DNA from: Niastella caeni
Lineage (GTDB): Bacteria; Bacteroidota; Bacteroidia; Chitinophagales; Chitinophagaceae
NCBI RefSeq assembly: GCF_004834005.1
Contig: NZ_STFF01000009.1
Span: forward strand, 1 to 64,000
Reading direction: 5' to 3'
DNA length: 64,000 nt
Below the pieces are notes generated by a model. It was not told the DNA's origin, made no database searches, and saw only the letters and a program-made list of their open reading frames with translations. Below are positions 60,654-64,000 of the stretch, piece after piece; position 1 is the first letter of the stretch, and every line of letters starts with the position of its first letter. The position numbers and the translations under genes were made by a program.

Positions 60654-63600
60654 ATGCTTATCAGATCATGGTTTTGGTTACCATTTATATTGCTATTCCC
60701 GCTATCCGGATATGCCCAGACCATGGTTCCCGATTTCTCTGCCAATCAAACTTCGGGTTGTGCGCCATTGAATGTGAACTTCAGAGACCTGACTACCGGT
60801 AATCCCCGGTTCTGGAATTGGGATTTTGGAAATGGCACCCTATCGAATGTGCAAAACCCCACTGTAACCTTTTTTACACCCGGCACATATACTGTAACGT
60901 TGGTGGTACGCAATCCCGATGGCACCACAGGCATTACCAAAACAAACTATATCACTGTTCATCCTTCGCCTACAGCCTATTTTGGAGCCAATCTTACCAT
61001 CGGCTGTGTTCCGGTTAATATTCAGTTTACAGATCAAAGCAACTCCACTTCCGGCAATATTGTATCATGGCTATGGGATTTCGGCGATGGCACCACCAGC
61101 ACGGCTCAAAACCCGTCGCATGCTTATACCACCACCGGTTTCTATACTGTTAGCCTTACCGTTACCAGCAGTACAGGATGTAAAAATACTTATACAGTTA
61201 ACCGCTACATTCGCATTGTTTCAGGGGTTAAAGCTGAGTTTGACAACAGCAAGCCGGTCAGTTGCCAGGCCCCATATGAGATCGACTTTACGAATCAATC
61301 GAGCGGACCAGGCAATATGACCTTTCAATGGGATTTGGGCAATGGCACCAACTCAACGCAAAGCAACCCCAGTACTACGTATGCCGCTACCAATACTTAT
61401 AATGTAACCCTTACTGCTACCAGCGAATTCGGTTGTTCAAACACAATAACCAAACCGGTGGTTTTAAGTGGGCCAACCACTTCGATCACAGCGCCTGATA
61501 CGGTGTGTCAAAATGCAAAAGTGTTTTTCGTCAATAATTCATCGGTGGCGCCACAAAAAACAATTTGGGATTTTGGGAATGGTCAACAGTCGCTCAATAC
61601 CAACGACAGTACCATTTACCCAACGTCTGCTAATTATACCGTAAAACTGTTCAATACGTATGCAGAGTGTAAAGACTCTGCTATTAAAGTTATTTATGTG
61701 CGCCCCAGCCCCATGGTTGATTTCACAGCTGCCAATACGGCTGCGTGTAAAGCACCATTGAATGTTACATTCCAGGATGTTTCACCAGCGCCCATTACCA
61801 ATTGGTTTTGGGATTTTGGAGATGGCGGTACCGGCAGCGGTTCCAACCCTACGCATACGTATAATGCCCCCGGCAGTTTCAATGTTTCTGTTACATTCAC
61901 TGATAATGCAGGTTGTGAAGGAAAAATTACCAAACCGGCCGTTGTGCAGATCAAGGCCCCAACAGTGCAGATCAATACAGTTCCTGCCGGTGGTTGCGTT
62001 CCTTTCACCTATACACCCACCGCAACTGTAACAGCAATAGATGGCGTAGCTTCCTGGTTATGGGATTTTGGCGATGGCTCAACTTCTACCCAGCAATTCC
62101 CTTCTCATACCTATACCAGTACCGGTAGTTATGTAGTCAGGTTGACTATTACTACTACTGGCGGTTGCACCGTAACAACCTCTGAAGTTGATGGTGTGAA
62201 AGTGGGTACGCCACCGGCAACTAATTTCAGCATGTCGGCAACTGATGTTTGTGCTTCAGATGAAATACAATTCACCGATCTGACGCCCCCGCCTGCTGAT
62301 TGGTGGGAATGGGATTTTGGCGATGGCGGCTCATCTACCTTACAAAACCCTGGCCATGTCTATAATGATTCCGGTACTTTTGTTGTTACATTAACAGCGT
62401 ATAATAACCGATGCCCATCCATCAGCACCGGGCAGGCAGTGCATATAAAACCACCGATAGCAAGGTTTACACCCAACATTATATGCGGCAATTTGACGGT
62501 ATCGTTTACCGATGGGTCAAAAACAGATCCTTCGTATGGGCCTATATCTTATTCCTGGACATTTGGCAACCCTGTAGTGGGAACTGATAATGTCAACCAA
62601 AACCCAACGTTCACATTCCCGGGGTATGGCATATACCCGGTTACACTTACTGTAACAAACGGCTCCTGTACCAGTACATATAACGATACGGTAAAACTGG
62701 TTAAAGTACCGGCCAATTTCACAGTTCCCGCCACCGTTTGCAGGAATAAACCCTTTGATGTAATATCCACCAACCCCTCTCAATACGTTACAAAATATGA
62801 ATGGTCAGTTGATGGCGCTCCTTTTGGTGTTGGCGGTGTTTTATCTAGTTTAGTACTTACCACGAATGGCTTACACAGCATCGGGTTGGTCATTACTGAT
62901 ATCAATGGCTGTACAGATACATTAATAAAGACTAATGCAGTAAACGTTACCGGCCCGTTTGCCAACTTTACGGCATCCACGCCGGGCGGTTGTAAAAATG
63001 CGCCCATCACCTTTAATGATCATTCAACCACTTCGGGCAGTTTGGTAAAATGGACATTCAACTTTGACGATGGTAATACGCAGTCGTTTACCAGTGCGCC
63101 CTTCACCCATGTTTATAGCGATACCGGCTCGTATCTTCCGCAGTTAACCGTGGAAGATAACCAGGGTTGTACTGATACCTACAAATTGACGGATACGATT
63201 TATGTTACTACACCAAAGGCCGATTTTACTTCCGACTATGATACCATCTGCCCAACATCGAACGTACAGTTTTCCGATGCTTCCTTTGGAAAAGGCTTAA
63301 CGCATTTCTGGGATTTTGGCAATGGCGGTACTTCCACCATGAAAGACCCGGTTTATAGTTATGGCGGCAACAATGCTAACTATACTGTTAAACTGGTAAT
63401 TACCGATCACGCCAGTTGTAAAGACTCAATAATCCGCACCAACTATATTACCACATTAAAACCAGTGCCCGCTTTCGATATCCTGGATACGCTTACTATT
63501 TGTCCGCCCATTGAAACCAAATTTACATTCAGGGGCACCGACTATGAATCTTTTGAATGGGATTTTGGCGATGGAGGCACTTCTACTTTAATGAACCCTA

Positions 63601-64000
63601 CGCACTTCTATAATGCCTATGGCGATTATACACCCAAGCTTTATTTATATGGCTATGGTGGTTGTAAAGACTCTGCCAGCGCATCTGTGCATGTATATAA
63701 TGCCGGCTCGGTCACCACACTCAATTTCAGTCCGACTGATGCCTGTAATGAATTAACAGTGGACTTCAACGTCGTCACCATTCCCGACATGAAGTATGCC
63801 CTTCATTTTGGCGATGGCACATCCGATACCACCATGGCCACTACCTATCAGCACTATTATGGTTCACCAGCCTTTTATATTCCTTATTTACAGTATACCG
63901 ATAAACAAGGCTGTATTGCAGGCGTAAGCGGCGCCACTATTAAAGTAATTGGCGCGGACCCATTCTTTGGCGTAGACAGGAACAAATTCTGCGATTCGGG
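60654..64000 (+). CDS. Large PKD-repeat surface protein (3' end outside window)
   Basis: The reading frame is open from the ATG at 60654 to the window end (1,115 codons and two bases). It starts with a signal peptide, MLIRSWFWLPFILLFPLSG ending YAQ. An in-frame ATG at 60615 is also possible but gives a longer, more basic n-region. PKD domains follow, each about 82 residues, with cores WDFGDG or WDFGNG at roughly 60820, 61077, 61331, 61567, 61810, 62065, 62310, 62559, 63060, 63309, 63559 and 63808. Many units begin GCxP or GC and contain a second Cys. Such proteins are surface adhesins or sugar-binding scaffolds in Bacteroidota, often with a T9SS tail, here not seen. The function is unproven. 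Confidence 0.93.
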   Translation, partial: MLIRSWFWLPFILLFPLSGYAQTMVPDFSANQTSGCAPLNVNFRDLTTGNPRFWNWDFGNGTLSNVQNPTVTFFTPGTYTVTLVVRNPDGTTGITKTNYITVHPSPTAYFGANLTIGCVPVNIQFTDQSNSTSGNIVSWLWDFGDGTTSTAQNPSHAYTTTGFYTVSLTVTSSTGCKNTYTVNRYIRIVSGVKAEFDNSKPVSCQAPYEIDFTNQSSGPGNMTFQWDLGNGTNSTQSNPSTTYAATNTYNVTLTATSEFGCSNTITKPVVLSGPTTSITAPDTVCQNAKVFFVNNSSVAPQKTIWDFGNGQQSLNTNDSTIYPTSANYTVKLFNTYAECKDSAIKVIYVRPSPMVDFTAANTAACKAPLNVTFQDVSPAPITNWFWDFGDGGTGSGSNPTHTYNAPGSFNVSVTFTDNAGCEGKITKPAVVQIKAPTVQINTVPAGGCVPFTYTPTATVTAIDGVASWLWDFGDGSTSTQQFPSHTYTSTGSYVVRLTITTTGGCTVTTSEVDGVKVGTPPATNFSMSATDVCASDEIQFTDLTPPPADWWEWDFGDGGSSTLQNPGHVYNDSGTFVVTLTAYNNRCPSISTGQAVHIKPPIARFTPNIICGNLTVSFTDGSKTDPSYGPISYSWTFGNPVVGTDNVNQNPTFTFPGYGIYPVTLTVTNGSCTSTYNDTVKLVKVPANFTVPATVCRNKPFDVISTNPSQYVTKYEWSVDGAPFGVGGVLSSLVLTTNGLHSIGLVITDINGCTDTLIKTNAVNVTGPFANFTASTPGGCKNAPITFNDHSTTSGSLVKWTFNFDDGNTQSFTSAPFTHVYSDTGSYLPQLTVEDNQGCTDTYKLTDTIYVTTPKADFTSDYDTICPTSNVQFSDASFGKGLTHFWDFGNGGTSTMKDPVYSYGGNNANYTVKLVITDHASCKDSIIRTNYITTLKPVPAFDILDTLTICPPIETKFTFRGTDYESFEWDFGDGGTSTLMNPTHFYNAYGDYTPKLYLYGYGGCKDSASASVHVYNAGSVTTLNFSPTDACNELTVDFNVVTIPDMKYALHFGDGTSDTTMATTYQHYYGSPAFYIPYLQYTDKQGCIAGVSGATIKVIGADPFFGVDRNKFCDS

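Noticed and set aside
61694..63010. Minus-strand readings within the PKD gene
   Set aside because: They are shadows of a long, clean plus-strand frame with regular PKD motifs.

Overview
This window comes from a Bacteroidota chromosome, most likely Chitinophagaceae (Chitinophaga/Niastella-like). I infer this from a type IX secretion C-terminal tail, TonB plug and PKD surface proteins, PurS, an LptF/LptG-type permease next to tgt, an ATP-type PEP carboxykinase, a eukaryote-like class Ia ribonucleotide reductase, starts without Shine-Dalgarno sequences, and TAnnTTTG-type -7 promoter boxes. There is no phage, plasmid, CRISPR array or complete insertion sequence. The gene content is mostly core metabolism mixed with lineage-specific surface and hypothetical proteins.

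Layout. 1-5.7 kb: the 3' part of a tRNA gene with its terminator, a frameshifted pseudogene, a SNF2 helicase and a T9SS cargo protein. A degraded second copy of the tRNA 3' end plus terminator follows at about 5.6 kb. 5.7-11 kb: two integral membrane proteins and a zinc-ribbon protein on the minus strand, then small lipoproteins and a conserved hypothetical gene preceded by an 11-bp repeat array. 11-19 kb: mitochondrial-type citrate synthase, LptG-like permease, an esterase, a 57-bp tandem repeat, tgt, a glycosyltransferase overlapping rsmG, and an orphan response regulator. 19-34 kb: an M1 peptidase, a PepSY-like protein, rsmI, purS-pssA, a four-helix-bundle gene between inverted repeats, an aminopeptidase P, pckA, DUF922, a sulfatase-like protein, a deoxynucleoside kinase, trpS, gatC, an ABC ATPase and a PduO-type corrinoid adenosyltransferase.

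34-45 kb: a large leucine-rich-repeat/KAP P-loop NTPase, which is the most unusual protein here, then a LolD-like ATPase, DUF2795, fabI, recN, a TPR protein, and a zinc-ribbon coiled-coil protein with a Nif3-family protein. 45-51 kb: hypothetical proteins, a membrane-anchored LuxR-type regulator, a 1-kb intergenic region with 8-bp tandem repeats and a possible structured RNA, and an MG2/TonB-plug protein. 51-58 kb: a cobalamin-controlled region. metE and nrdB-nrdA each lie behind their own cobalamin riboswitch, so two B12-independent enzymes are expected to be turned down when B12 is available. 58-64 kb: an M32 carboxypeptidase, a lipoprotein, and the first 3.3 kb of a giant PKD-repeat surface protein that runs off the window.

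A second layer is intergenic. Several families of short dispersed repeats recur between unrelated genes: palindromes built from GTTACCGG/GTTACAGG words, GCAAAT-type inverted repeats, a CCCGAC-nnn-GTCGGG hairpin, GCCTTTAT 8-mers and GGATTT words. They are not explained by the genes and look like a set of short palindromic elements.
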